DNA of 64,000 bases from Helopsaltes ochotensis. Its lineage: Eukaryota > Chordata > Aves > Passeriformes > Locustellidae. The stretch lies in NCBI GenBank assembly GCA_013400155.1, contig VXBM01001313.1, forward strand, positions 62,001 to 126,000, written 5' to 3'. This document shows positions 24,531 to 36,987 of this stretch, one piece after another (the first letter of the stretch is position 1; the number at the start of each line of letters is the position of its first letter). Position numbers and translations under genes: made by a program. The notes under the pieces are model-generated. The model was not told the origin of the DNA. It worked only from the letters and a program-made list of their open reading frames with translations, and ran no database searches.

Positions 24531-27110
24531 ACCCCAAATCCAGACTCAGGAATGATAACATCCAGGTTTTCCTCCACTACTGCTACCTGGAGACAGATTC
24601 CAAAGGTCAAATCACCTAGATATCAGAGGCAGCAGCGCTATTTCTTTTCTGGTCAGGAAGGAGCTTGAAATGCTGTGGCAGGTCCTTGACCTGACACTGC
24701 TGTACAAACCAGATTTATATTTGCCAGCATCCCCAGCAGTTTGCTATGGATGCAAAAATGGCATTGCTACTTTGGGTATAAATTCTTCTGGGTTTCAATG
24801 CAATAGAAACTTGAGAACGGTATCTGTACACAACTCGAGCACAGAAAACCCTGCTGAAAAAGTTTAAATGCATATTAGCCCTACAAGGACAAAGAAAATA
24901 TTATCCAGCAGCTAGCAGCTGGATATTCCTGCTAGGAGCAGGAATTGTGAAAGCCACTGCTGAGGGTGAAATCCTGCACAAAATAACCAAGGCTTTTAGT
25001 GCAGGATTAGCAAGCCAGCTTCTTCCCAGCATCTATTATAAATAGATGGCTGGGTGTTTGTTGCTACAAATTATATGCTCAGAGAGACTAGACAGCAGTC
25101 TGTAATCTGGAACAAAACATAATGTGGAAAAGGACATGCAAAAATGCTGTAAGTAGCTGCATGCCAATTTATAGATGTTTATAAGCCTGAAAAACTGCAG
25201 CTCGATGCATCACATTATACACAGGTGCATTGGAATCATTTACTCTCCAAAAACCAACAGAAATTCAGTCATGTCATTCCCCCTCCCCCCATATTTATAT
25301 CATAACAAAATATTAGTAAGGAATTCACAAAGGTTAATTGAAGGCACCCTGTAAATCTTCACAGAAGGTGGCCAACAGCAATTTCAATTAATTTTGCAGA
25401 AACAGACATTGTATGACAGATTTCTCATGTCCAGCAGGGAATTTCTGTACAAAGAGAACACCAAACCAGACCAGGTATCCATCAGGACCTGCAGGCTGCC
25501 CTAAGTCAGGCAGAGAAGTGCCTTGGGCACTCACTTGATTAGCAGAGAAATAAGGGGATTTTATGGGGGAGTCTCTCTTTTGCTTAGAGAATTCCAGGCA
25601 GGGCTGGAACCCAGTCAGCTGTCAAAATTTGTGTTTTTATATAAAGTCACACTCACTTCCTTACCCTTCTAGCCCTGATCTTTTCCCCATCCCTCCCATG
25701 ACTACCTTGCTAGCCAGGCTGTGGGCTGTCTCTTTTACATTTATTGAATATTTAACCATTTTAGCAAAGCTCCAGTAAGGCTCAAAGAGGGAAAGCAAGT
25801 GACTTGCCCCAAGGGCCAGCAATTAGAGCACTCATCTGGCATGGCAGAAAGGAGACAGTTGTTCCTAGCCCAGGGAATGTCTAATAATAGTTTATAAAGC
25901 AGAGCATTGATCCCATCTTGGACAGTGAGAGTCGATGATCCAGATGTGAGAATTCCTAATCCAATAGACACAGCGTTCTTATTTCTAAAATTGAAGCAGT
26001 GCACAAGCTCAGCTTTATTTCGTATCGGTCTCTTCATCCTCTTGCACGACTGGTTCTGTGGGAGGTAATTGAACAGCCGGCCATGGCATCATGCAAAAAC
26101 ACATGGAAATCCATACACTCACCAGCACGTATGGCTTCACAAAGCTCAGCCCTTCTCTAGAGGACATTCATCATAGTTAACTGGGAGAGATGAATTTTGT
26201 TATTTCTGTCAGTTTTTTTTGCGGGAGCCAGGACGTTATTTAAACAGTAGTCTGGGTTTATAATCCTCAGGAAGTGGCCAGTTAGGCATTTATGGATGAT
26301 CATCCTGGCATGCCACATTACTACATGAAGTAGTCTAGTTTTCAGTTGGACCTCATACCTCTCCCTCCTTTCTTTGCTATATCTTTTAACCCAATGAAAA
26401 ATAAATTTCTATTGATTGAGAAAACTTAGCTGATGCTCTAACATGAAATTCAGCGTCCTGTACAAACACCTCATCAACCTGAAAACTCATCTTACAGTGG
26501 TTTTTATTTTATCACTCAGCACTATTATTCTTGTTTCACTGCATGTGTTTCCTTCCTGAGTGTTGTGCTCTTTATTTCTGTACAGCTTATGTTACTCAAG
26601 TAATACAGGAAAGGAAATAACAATTAAAATTTACAGAAAGAGCTAATAGAAAGGGATTGGTCCTAACAGAGAAATCCTCACAGTCCCAATAACTCTCAGG
26701 TTTCCTGCAAGGTACACTGCAGGAAAAGTAAAATGCTCAATGAAGGGGAATAAACGAGTTTGTCTTAGCACTGCACAACTCCATGAGTCACCTTTCCAAA
26801 GAAAAAGAAGCCAAACTTTTAGCGCATTTGACAACGCAAGTGACTGGTTCTTGTACTGTATATAGAAATAAATTTGGGACATTAAAATAGCATTTCCTCT
26901 TTCATTTCCTTCACCTTCTGCTCCCTGTGAAGCCTTGTCAAGGCAGCCAGTGACCTTCTTCATATCAAGGAACATATGATTCGAATCTCTGAGTGTATTT
27001 ATGGACTACTTTCATTTTTGGAGCATCTTTCTCAGAGTAGTAGCTCGTCTCTGGACTGAATCTAAACTTTGGTCCTTCTGTGACTTTTCATTTCTGCAAT
27101 ACTATATATT
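24531..27110. other. Non-coding sequence, nothing recognised
   Basis: AT-rich unique sequence with short open frames on both strands and no recognised domain, RNA or transposon. A C-rich run (CCCCCTCCCCCC) occurs near 25280. Confidence 0.6.
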
Positions 27111-27363
27111 CACAGAGTGATTTGGGTTGGAAAGGTCCTTAAGACCATCCAGTTCCAACCCATCTTCCACGGGCAGGGACACCTTCCACTAGACCAGGTT
27201 GCTCTAAGCCCCGTCCAACCTGGCCTTGAACACTTCCAAAGATGGGGCATCCTCAGTTTTTCTTGGCAACCTGTGCTAGGGCCTCACCATGCCCACAGGA
27301 AATATTTTCTTCTACCCCTTGTCCTATCACTATATGACCTTGTGAACAGTCCCTCCTCCCACA
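27111..27363 (-). mobile_element. CR1 LINE 3' fragment, antisense
   Basis: The plus strand reads the reverse complement of a CR1 3' end: 'TTTGGGTTGGAAAGGTCCTT', 'AGTTCCAACCC', 'GGGCAGGGACACCTTCCACT', 'AGACCAGGTTGCTC', 'CAACCTGGCCTTGAACACTT' and 'GATGGGGCATCC'. It continues into 'CCCCTTGTCCTATCACTA', which lies deeper in CR1. The spacing between these last blocks is shorter than usual, suggesting an internal deletion of a few tens of bases. Confidence 0.93.
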
Positions 27364-29499
27364 GTGCTCTTCACACCCATTGCAGAGGTGCTGAGTCTCA
27401 ACCTCAGTCTTCACCTTTGTTGATTTAGCCTCAAAAGTAGCTTTACTCTGGGTTTTAAACAGGAATGTTGTGCCAGTGTGGACAGACTGTAGATTTCCCT
27501 CACACTCATCTACCAGCCTGCCTCAGTTCTTTCACCTGTAAAATCCCTGTGACTTCCCACTCCTCTGTATTCTGGTGATGAAATCACCCAGCTGGGTGAA
27601 AACACAAATGTCTGCAAGTCCTGGCCTGAGCTCTGTTTTGGGACACTCCTCCTCAGCTCTTTAACTTTAGCTGGAAAACTGGATTCTCCATAAATCTGGC
27701 AGGTCCTGGCCTTTTCACAAGGAGGTGTTTCAGAAGTGGGAAGATTTGCCAGGCGCAGCCAAAAGCTGAGGGTGTGATGGCACTGAGTGTGCTGCTAGAG
27801 CCACTCAAAGGAGAAGTGCAAGGACTGGTCAGACCTCCTGAGCCCTGAGACACTGCTGGGAGGGATACAGGAATCAATGGATCACAAACCTGGGCATTGC
27901 CTAGAAAACAGTTTAAAACAAGGTAAGTTAGAAACCAGGGAAAGGAAAGCAAACAACAGAAGTAAGCTTTAATCAGACTGTGTCATTGTTTCATTTCATT
28001 TTCTGGAAAACTCCACAAAGTTAGGCTGATCAGCAAAAGTAGAACTTTGCATTTCTTCTGGATGAGTATTTGAAATCATCAGCAATTTCAAAAAGGAGGG
28101 TTAAAGTCCAGTTTCATCTCAGTTTGTCATTGAGGAATATGCTGGAGGTTCAAATCTGAGCTGGTCTCGCCCATCAGGTTTAAAGCCTGCAATTTAGGTG
28201 AACCAAGCTGACTTTGGCATTCCTGGAATGACTATAGTGTCAAACTAAATGCTTTCATGTTGTGTTTGCAGTGTAAATATTAAAAAAAATCCCAACAAAC
28301 CCAAAAAAAACAATAAACAACCCAAACCCAACAGTCAGAATGTTCCCAACTCCATTTGTGGAAGAAACACAAACACAAAAAGAGCACAGAAACATGCAGA
28401 TCAAAGAAAATACATGTATTCATCTATTTCCCATCAGCTGCATGCTCTCATGCTTGAGTATTGGACAGGAAACATGGTGGGGGGGTATTAATTTTTGTAA
28501 TTTCACATTTTGTTTTATTTTACCTCCAAAAGCATCCTGTGCAGAAATGAGAGTGGAGAGGAGGAGAGCTGGGAAGTGAGTAAGCCAGTCCCCTTTTGAT
28601 TATTCCAGGGATTTACCTTAAGATACAGGAAGCCAAATTTGAAGTCCACCTTCCAAATCAGGCAGAGTACAGATGGGAAGCTATCTGGAGTGGGGCAACA
28701 GGTGCAGTTTCATGAGATTGCTTATCAGATTTTCTTCCCAATATATTGGTCATTTCTCTGTCTCTTCCACTGCTACCAAAACCCTGTGATGCATATTTCA
28801 GCAGAGCCCTACAGGATCAAGGGAAAAGGGACTTGACTCTTCACACCAGCAGGGAACGGGATTGCAGAGGCAGGCCCAGGGTCTGCCTGGAGCCCAGGAG
28901 CCTCTGCAAGCTCAGGAGTAACAAAAATATAAAGACCTATTTGGGTTTGTCAAGTGAGATTCTCAAGTTTTGATACACATAAGACAGTGGTGAATATCCT
29001 GACCCATCATTTCTCTGGCTGCATTCACTCTGACACTAATGGGACCATGATTTCATTCTTTGACTTTACAGTGAGAGGGAAGCAACAAAAAGGATGACTG
29101 TTCCCCATCTGCAGACACTCATCTCTTTATAATGGCTTCATTCATCTTTCTACAGGGGTCATCTGGTTTGTGCATTTCTCAATATTCCCAGGATTTGGGG
29201 GAGGAAGGGACTGAGGGGGGAAAGGATTCCATAAGAGAATTCATATTCCATAAAGAAAAAGCCTTGTGAGAGGCCTTTGGATGATTCTGACCTTTCACAC
29301 TGTAACATCTTTAGTTCAAACCCTGTGCTAGATTTAGATGATGTGGTGCTTTCACGGCCCAAACCTGTCCAATTTGCTCTGTTTCAGTTTAAATTAGCAT
29401 TTATTATGTCTTCCCTGAGTTATCATAGAATGTGCATGTTACTGTTCATGTTGTACAACAGTTTAGCAAAAATAAAAAAAAATTTAAAAAAATCAGTGT
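27364..29499. other. Non-coding sequence with A/C-rich tract
   Basis: Unique sequence with no supported gene. It holds the A/C-rich tract at 28282-28333. A 'GGTTCAAATCTGAG' near 28147 resembles a tRNA B box, but no A box or cloverleaf accompanies it. Confidence 0.6.
28282..28333. repeat. A/C-rich low-complexity tract
   Basis: A-runs are broken by CCC and CC, in the general form AAAAAAAATCCCAACAAACCC and so on. It belongs to the same class as the tracts at 32611 and 50373. Confidence 0.85.
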
Positions 29500-29740
29500 T
29501 TACAGTAGGTTAAGAAGCTGTTATTTCCAGTCTATAAATGGTTTAATGCCTGACTGCGCCCTGATTGTTAACTCGCTCTCAAAAATAATTGCATAATCCC
29601 TATGTTATTTCACTGCTGTTGACACACCAGGCCATAGATTTTCCTGTTGCCTCCTGTCATAGCCATGTCACTTGGGTGACCTTAATCCCATTAAGGACAC
29701 ATTCTGAAGTGCGCTGTAAACACCATTAAAGTCCCTTTAT
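29500..29740. promoter_or_regulatory. Candidate enhancer-like stretch
   Basis: A repeat-free block with ATTGCATAAT (29588-29597, octamer/CEBP-like), a forkhead-type TGTAAACA (29715-29722), 'ATTGTTAAC' near 29565, and 'CATTAAGG' and 'CATTAAAG' cores. GC-richer sequence follows to about 30200. It is a possible cis-regulatory element on motif content alone. Confidence 0.22.
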
Positions 29741-32610
29741 GGAGCCAGGTCCCTTCACAGCGCTGCCGTCCCCGCCCAGTTTTGTCACTTTGTGTCGTCT
29801 GGTGGGCTTCCCTCACGTGCCACACTCTTAGGACTCCATCTGCTTTTCCATTGGGAGGCACGAGGTCCAGCAATATGTTTGGAGGAACACTGACGCCTCC
29901 AGCCCCTGGGGCTGGCCACAGCCCAGCCCTGGGGTTTGGGAGCTGCGGCTTGGAGCGGTGTTGGCGTTGCTGACCGCCGTGATGGACTATTCCCATCAGA
30001 GGCCACTGCAGCTAGATGCAATTTAAAGAAGCCCTGGAGGGGTGCTCTGAACTCGCCGCTCTTGCAGTTCTGGGGGATAAGGAAAGCAAAAAATACCCCC
30101 GTGGTTTGAAGCCACATGTTTCTCAGCTGTCCCCCCGCTTCCCCCAGCACTCCCCAGCATGCCAGGCCCATATTCCCCAAGCCACAAGCCAAGCTTTTAC
30201 ATGGAAAACAACTTGGCTAAGCATGGGAAAAAAGCAGTGTATCTGAACTTAGTATATGCTGAGTGTAATGCACAAATCCCCTCTCTTGACAGTAAAGCAG
30301 AGCATGCAGAAGCCACGTGATCCCTCATGGGTCCAGGGGAGCACAGTGGTAGAAAACAAACTTCTATGAATATTGGGTGCCAAGCACTAAGCAGAAGGAA
30401 AGTGAGTGTTAAAACAGATCGTGTTCATTCAGTTTAGCATAAAAGCAGGGCAGCATTGGGCGTGGCAAAAGCTACACTTTTCAAAGCATCAGAGCCTCTA
30501 TGAAGGGGACAAGGCTCCTATTAAAGGCTCCAACTAGCTAGAATTTAAATGTATGAAAACCAAATTTTTGGCTTTTGGAGATGAAACTTGGTGCTGGCAT
30601 GAACTGATGAAAAGCAACTCTTAAATCCCTTGCTTGTGCAGAGCAAGTCCATATCCCAGCATGCCTGTTCTCCTCTCTGCTGTTCTCCTTTCAGAGGTTT
30701 CTGGCTTCTTTTTAAAAAACAGCTGACAAAGATGTTGCTGCCTGCTTGCACTTTGTATTATTTCTGTAATTATTTGTGTTATTAAATTCTGTGGGCGAAT
30801 GGTTAGCAGCAGCACCAAGTTTTTCCTCATCAACTTGGGCTGTCATTTGAAGCTTTCAAAATTAACAGCCTCATTTTCTTCAGTTGAAGCAACAAACAGA
30901 AACCCCAGGGCAGAGGAATACTTCCCCTGATAAAAACAGTCTCCACACACACATATTAAAAGCATGTTTCCACACCTTATATTCTAGATTAAAGCTTCAC
31001 ATTAAGTTTATAACCCCATCTGCAAAATTTTTGACCTATCTTTAATGCTAGATTTGGGGGAAAAGGAAGAGGGGAAGGGAAAAGGTTAATAAGAGGTTGA
31101 ATAGATTTATTTCCTTTGTAGACTTGCCACAAAATGAATGACCGATACAGTGGAATCCTCCAAATATCCAGGGATGTTGATCTGCTATTGCATTTCTTTA
31201 TGTTATGCATTTCATGATGGGTATGATATTTGATGTTGACACAAATAGTCCAAGAGGAATCAAGAATGCAAACTTCTCAGGTACTTTCCAGCTGCTTCAT
31301 CTCCATTTTTTAAAATAGACATGCTTTTCTTTCTTTTTGTCAAATGTTCTCCTCCCACAGAGATCAGAAGTCTCATGTATAGTTAAATGAAATTATTTCT
31401 GTAATACTCTAAATGGTTGAGGCTTGTTTATTGGGAAAAAAATTACAAAAGGCAAAAGCTGCTTGCTAAGCATCTGCTGACCTGTATTTTGTCAATAAAC
31501 ACTCCCAGGACATAGGCACAATGTTCCTGTGTCTTAAAATGCATGCAGATCAGTATCACAGTCTGACAAAATGCAAATAAAAATTGACTTAATGAATTTA
31601 TTTTGACTTGGACACATCAGAGTTGGCTTGTTATACACCTACCATTAGGAAGTAATGGAAATGATGAGGACATGTGTAACCCAGCACTCATCATTTTGAA
31701 AATTCACAAATATATGCTAAGCTGATGTCAAGCTTTGACCAAGTTTCAGCTGAACCTATGCCAGTTAATGGGTTTGAGTGGAAGTCATGTAAAACTCAGT
31801 GGTTTAGACTGAATTTGGAGGGTGTCCAAAAACATAACAATATCTGGACCAGTAATAATTTAAGCAAAGTCAATGGGGTTCCACCCTTGTGAGGTGGAGC
31901 ATGGCAATCCGATCGAAGGGCGAAAAATGCCTACAGACTAAAAAGCAGAAGGAGACACCACCCTTCTGCTTCCACAGGCCAAACCTGTGTAGCTCTGGTA
32001 GGTACTTACTGCTCCCATCTGTCATCAGGCTCCTTACCTACTCCTCACTTTCATTCACCTCCACTTCCCCAGCAGGAGCTCTATGGAGAAGTTCTGGGAA
32101 GTGTCAGGATAAGATGTGTTCTCCCAGGGTAAGAGGTGTAGAGGTGTTCTTACAGAAATGACGGTGTCATCTCCACGTTTCCTGAGAAATATTTATGACA
32201 GAAAAATATCTCCTGGCCCATTCCTGAGCACTCTGCTGCTTTGCCTGTCTCCTGGAAGACAGAGGGATGATTGCAAAGGAGCTTTTACCTCCAGCTCACA
32301 GCATCCATCTCAGCAGAGCTCGGTAGTAACTAAACATTTGATAGTGCTCTGACAGCCTGTGTCAAACAAGATATCAGCCTGCATAAATCTTTTGCATGAA
32401 AAACAGCCTTTTTTGGGATGTCATTGTCAAAAACTGCACCTTTGGTGACAAGCACTTTACAGAGAAACACATTGTTTTTGAGGAGGAACATTTGAGTATA
32501 TCTAGAGGTACAATCTCTCAGTATACAGCACACAAATATAAGCACGAGAATCTGAAAGTACAAACCATTGTTTCAGGCAATTTTTGCTGAACCTAGTAAA
32601 GCAAAGACTG

Positions 32611-32693
32611 CACCAAAAAACCAAACACCCCCCCCCCAAAAAAAAACCCAAAAAAAACCCAAAACAAACAAAAAAAAACCCACCAAAAAAACA
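32611..32693. repeat. A/C-rich low-complexity tract with C10
   Basis: A-runs alternate with CC and CCC, and a C10 run lies at 32628-32637. It is one of the longest A/C tracts in the window. Confidence 0.9.
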
Positions 32694-33484
32694 AGGCTCT
32701 GAAACAACACTGAAAAGGCACACAACAAAATTTATACAGAACAACTTTTTAAATCATGATAGAGAACTTTCTGAATTTCAGGTTTTGAATCTAAATAGAA
32801 TGCAGAGTTCCTCATTTCGTTTCATTTCATTTCTAAGGTCAAACTATTTTGTGGCATCAGGACTTAAGTCTTTGAAGAACTGAAATACTTACACAGGGTT
32901 TGGAGATTTTCCCCTCTGAATATGAATACACCCTGAAAAAGTAAATCTGAATGGTATAAACTATCCTACCTATTTCTCTTTTCCCCTTTCTCCTTTATTT
33001 TAAGGAGAAAAGACCTTAAAGATGATGACTTTATTACTGACTTAAATTGGAATTCTGTTGAATTTTCAGCTTCAGATTTTCCTTGACCACTTTCAATATT
33101 CACTTGCACATTCCTTGTGAAAATAAACACACAGCTGGCACCCAGGAGTACACAGGTAGCAACTGGGCTCAGGTTGCTGTGCAGTGCACAAATCTGAGCT
33201 GCAGTTAATCATCTGAGAAACATTACATGATCAGACAATTCCAAACTGCTAGAGGTGTCAAATACATATGACCATGTCTGCATTTAGCATAATGTAATTA
33301 CACTCCAGGAATTTATCTTTTACTGTGTTTTGATTGTTTAATGGTATTCTAAGCTAAAACTTTTCCCACCTCTCATACCAATCCAACTTTGCATTTTTTA
33401 TTGGGTGCTATCTGAATAACTGACTAGGGAAAAAAAATTGAAAGATTATATGATTCTTTTTCAATGCCCTGTGAGCCAGAGGAC

Positions 33485-33504
33485 TTTTTTTTTTTTTTTT
33501 TTTT
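33485..33504. repeat. T20 homopolymer
   Basis: Twenty consecutive T. No element boundary or target-site duplication is evident beside it. Confidence 0.9.
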
Positions 33505-34027
33505 CATTTTTGGAAGTATTAATTTAATTTGTTAGTTATGAAAATTCTGAGCTGGATACAGAAGGAAATAAATCCTTCATTCCCTCCCTGGAACATGTGA
33601 GGCTGCCCTCTGGACCACCCTCAGCTGCAGCTTTCCAGTAGCAAGGGTGAAGCCTGGGCTCCCTCTGCCTCATCAAAGTCATCTCCTCAAAAGCAAGGAG
33701 GGGTGGCAGCTCAGCTGGAGTGGTTTTCTGGTGCTGGTGGGACTGTGGAGAGCTGAGAAGGCAACCAGACACTGAGTGTCCTACCTCTCTCCCAGCTGCA
33801 GTGCTGAGGGGAGAACCCTGGCACAGGGTGGGAGAGGCTCTTAAAGCAAGGGCAGATGCCATTTCTGCTCACATTCCCCCTCACAAGCCTTTCCTCGCTA
33901 TGAAGGGAAGTGTGTGGCTTGGAAAAAGCATTCCCCACACCAGCTGCAAGCAAGGGAACTCCTTGCTGTGCCACAGCCTGACAACACATGGGTTTATTCA
34001 TGTTTCTTGGGTAGTACATGAGAGGCT

Positions 34028-34078
34028 GGGACCAGAACAATCTGGGACCAGAACAATCTGGGGACAGAACAATCTGGG
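34028..34078 (+). repeat. Period-16 tandem repeat, three copies
   Basis: Three units of GGGACCAGAACAATCT at 34028-34043, 34044-34059 and 34060-34075. The first two are identical, and the third differs in its first half. A partial fourth unit (GGG) follows. Confidence 0.92.
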
Positions 34079-35301
34079 CACTCCTAGGCACAAGAAAATG
34101 CTCTGACAGAGCCCACAGATGGTGTTTCTCCTGTGCAAATGACAGAGGCTTTGCTCAAGCTCAAAATACTGTGCTGTAAGATTACATCTCTACCTGGTAT
34201 TCATCCTCCAGAACTTTTCCATAACATCCTCCAAAGCGGGCACCTCCCACGTGGCCATCTTTCTGTGAGCAACAGAGAAGAAGGGAGGAAGAATGGACTG
34301 GTGACAGCAGGGGAAAACAAGACAAGTCAGCTTTTCACAGACTTCCTGCCTGATCTGTTTCCTGTATTAAATTTCCCTGCTCTGCTGTGAGTTGTTAATA
34401 ACCCAACCTCTGTTTAAAGGGCATCTGGATCCCCATGGAAGCAGATAAGAGTTACAGGCAGTGCGTGGCTCCACACAGCCTGGGAGCTTGGAGGAGAAGA
34501 ACAATGAGAGGAGGAAAATGAACTAAAAGTTTCTAGATACCTATGGAAAAGAATAATTGCTTTTCCCATTGAGTCACCTATCAATACAGACTCCTTTCCT
34601 CAGGGAATGAAATGCTGGAGGAGGAAGAAATGAGGAGTAACTTTAATCAGCTCTTTTATGCCAACAGCACTCGATCTGAGATGAACATTAGTAAGGGCTT
34701 GGCACCCTTTGCAGGCACCCGAAGCACAGGGCTACCTGACGTGCCCAAACCATGGAACAGCAGCCTGCTGGCACCCTCCTCCTTGTTATTCCTGATGAGA
34801 TAATCCCAGAGGGAAGAGAGAGGGAAAGGAGAATTTCCACACCAGACAGAACCACCCCAGCTGCTGAAGCTTAGAGGAAGAATCAGAACCTGAATCAGAA
34901 CCTGGCAGAGCAGGCTCCCCTGGTTTATGGAGGGGACCTGGAGAAGTCCTTCCCAATGTGTGGGGTAGGGGCTCCTCAGAACCATGCCCAGTGCTCCTCT
35001 GGCATGCACAGACTTCCCCACTGGTTGTAACCTGTCTTCCTAAGCAAAGATCTTGTAAGGAGCACCAGGCTGCTAGATGTGAGCCAAGTTTCCCTGATGG
35101 CCTCTAAGTGGGGTTAAAGACAGAAAGGTGGCCCTCCAACTCAGCCTAAAAAATGAAACTAAACAAAACACAACACTATATTAATATAACCACAAAACAC
35201 ATCTGTAAATGCTAAAACTTTATTCAAAACCTGCTGAAGCGTCAGTACATTCATATTTAAGCACAAGAAGCAGCTCAGGCTATGGGGAAGGGAAAAATGT
35301 G

Positions 35302-35383
35302 TTGTGGACTTGGAAGCAATGGTTTAACAATTGGAGTCAGTGATCTTAGAAGTCTTTTCCACTCTAAACAATTTTGTGATTCC
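35302..35383 (+). mobile_element. CR1 LINE 3'-end fragment
   Basis: About 80 bases with 'TGATCTTAGAAGTCTTTTCC' followed by a worn terminal octamer ('TTTTGTGATTCC'), matching the sense 3' end of CR1. It is short and diverged. Confidence 0.7.
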
Positions 35384-36987
35384 AAGAGAGGACTGGACTT
35401 GCAACAAGAGTCACCAGAATCTGTCCCTGGGAACGTCTTAAGGATGGTCCCTACACTCTCTTCTCAGTGACCTAAACACTTTCTCTGGTGACTGGGTCAA
35501 GCAAATAGCTGTGGCACTCATGGAAAGCATGGATCAGGGATGGGCTTTGGCCATGAAACCTTGTGTGCCATTAGCCCATGAGAAGCAGTATTGAGAAAAA
35601 ACACCCTAGACCTAAGCTACCTTACCGGGAAATTCAAAGCCGAAAGCTGTTGGCTCTTTGCAATGGATTAATGGACCAAACACCAAGAGAAAATCTCAGT
35701 GATAAATCTATGCTACAACAGCAGTTGTAGCTCCATATCTGAAGATTTAGTTTGCTATAAAAAAATACCATAAAAGCTGTATATCTCCATAGGCAGTAAG
35801 TAGTAGAGACCAAAGTATGAATATGTCTCAAAAGCTCTAAATGCAAGGAGTAGAGGGAAGAGGATTTGCTATTAGAGCCACACCTTCTAAATATAGTTCA
35901 GCGTACAGAAAAGAGTTTAAATATCTGCCAAACTCTAACTTTAGGAGAGTGCCAGGGCATGTCCATGCCTGTGCATCTTGCATATGTGCACTGTGATGGG
36001 ATAAGGAGTGCATGGCCAAATTGGAGCTTACACTGAGCTCTGCAGAGCCGAACTGCAGCGTTATCCTGAGGCAGAACCATGACCTACTCCTCTGCAGTTC
36101 CTTACCCAGATAGATATTTCTTCAGCCCAAGAACTTTCCTGGAGGGTCTCCAAAGTAAAACTGAGTGCAGTGTATAAATACCCTACTGACCTGGATGGGA
36201 ATTAATGGCTTTTTACATCCCTGTAAGCACATTCATCTCGCTATAGTGAATTCAAAGCTGCACCGGAGGCTCAGCAACCAGGGGCAAGGTTATAGAAATA
36301 TTAGCACTCCAACTCATACACAGGGGAGAAGATGAAGGCTCAGGGAGCCTCTGACAGGAATTGTCTCATTAAACAAGCTTTTAAAATTTCATTCAGTCCT
36401 TTTTTATTATTATTATTTTAGTTTGGATGTGCTTTGAGTCAAGACAGAAAAAAAACACAATTAAATTGTTTCAAACTACATAGAACACTATGTGTGCCGT
36501 TCGAGATGAAAAGGCGATCCTGTTTAACCAGAATTCTTCCATCATTCTCATTCTATGCAACTAAAGCATTAAAAGTATTTCCCTGCCATACATCCACGCT
36601 GCTGTGTTAGCCTTTCCTAGTCCTTTGTCTGGGATGAGGAGATGAACCACACAAATAATGGCCCTCTTCAAAAAAAAATGTACCAGTGTGTACATTGCTG
36701 GGTTATCCTGATCTTCTGCAGGTGTAGATGAGAAAAAGCCCCACAGAGCTCAGCACATCACATTGAAATGCGATCAATATGCAATGTTCAGTTTATAAAG
36801 TAACAGCCAGGGTATTGCAGTAGCCACACAGCATCCTGGTCGATAGCATATTTTAAAAGCCCCCTTCTCTGTAAGCAAAGATGGTGCTCATGAAAGCAGG
36901 GTGTCCTAGGTGTGATCACACTCGATGGTTTCACAAGGCATGAGCTATTTTTAGCTTGGTTTCTCCTTCGTTCCTCTTGTACACGTT
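35384..36987. other. Non-coding sequence upstream of the LTR
   Basis: AT-rich unique sequence, no supported gene. The part at 36480-36800 is repeat-poor with octamer-like pieces (such as 'ATGCGATCAATATGCAATG' at 36767-36785) and could be regulatory, but the evidence is thin. Confidence 0.55.

Larger units (their letters stand above)
29741..35301. other. Non-coding sequence, no supported gene
   Basis: It begins with a GC-richer patch (29750-30180) where short frames overlap on both strands, then becomes AT-rich. It holds the A/C tract at 32611, T20 at 33485-33504, the period-16 repeat at 34028 and a 12-bp tandem duplication (AATCAGAACCTG twice, 34881-34904). No gene, RNA or recognisable transposon is seen. 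Confidence 0.55.

Noticed and set aside
28140..28170. tRNA B-box-like GGTTCAAATC
   Set aside because: No A box at the right distance and no cloverleaf can be drawn.
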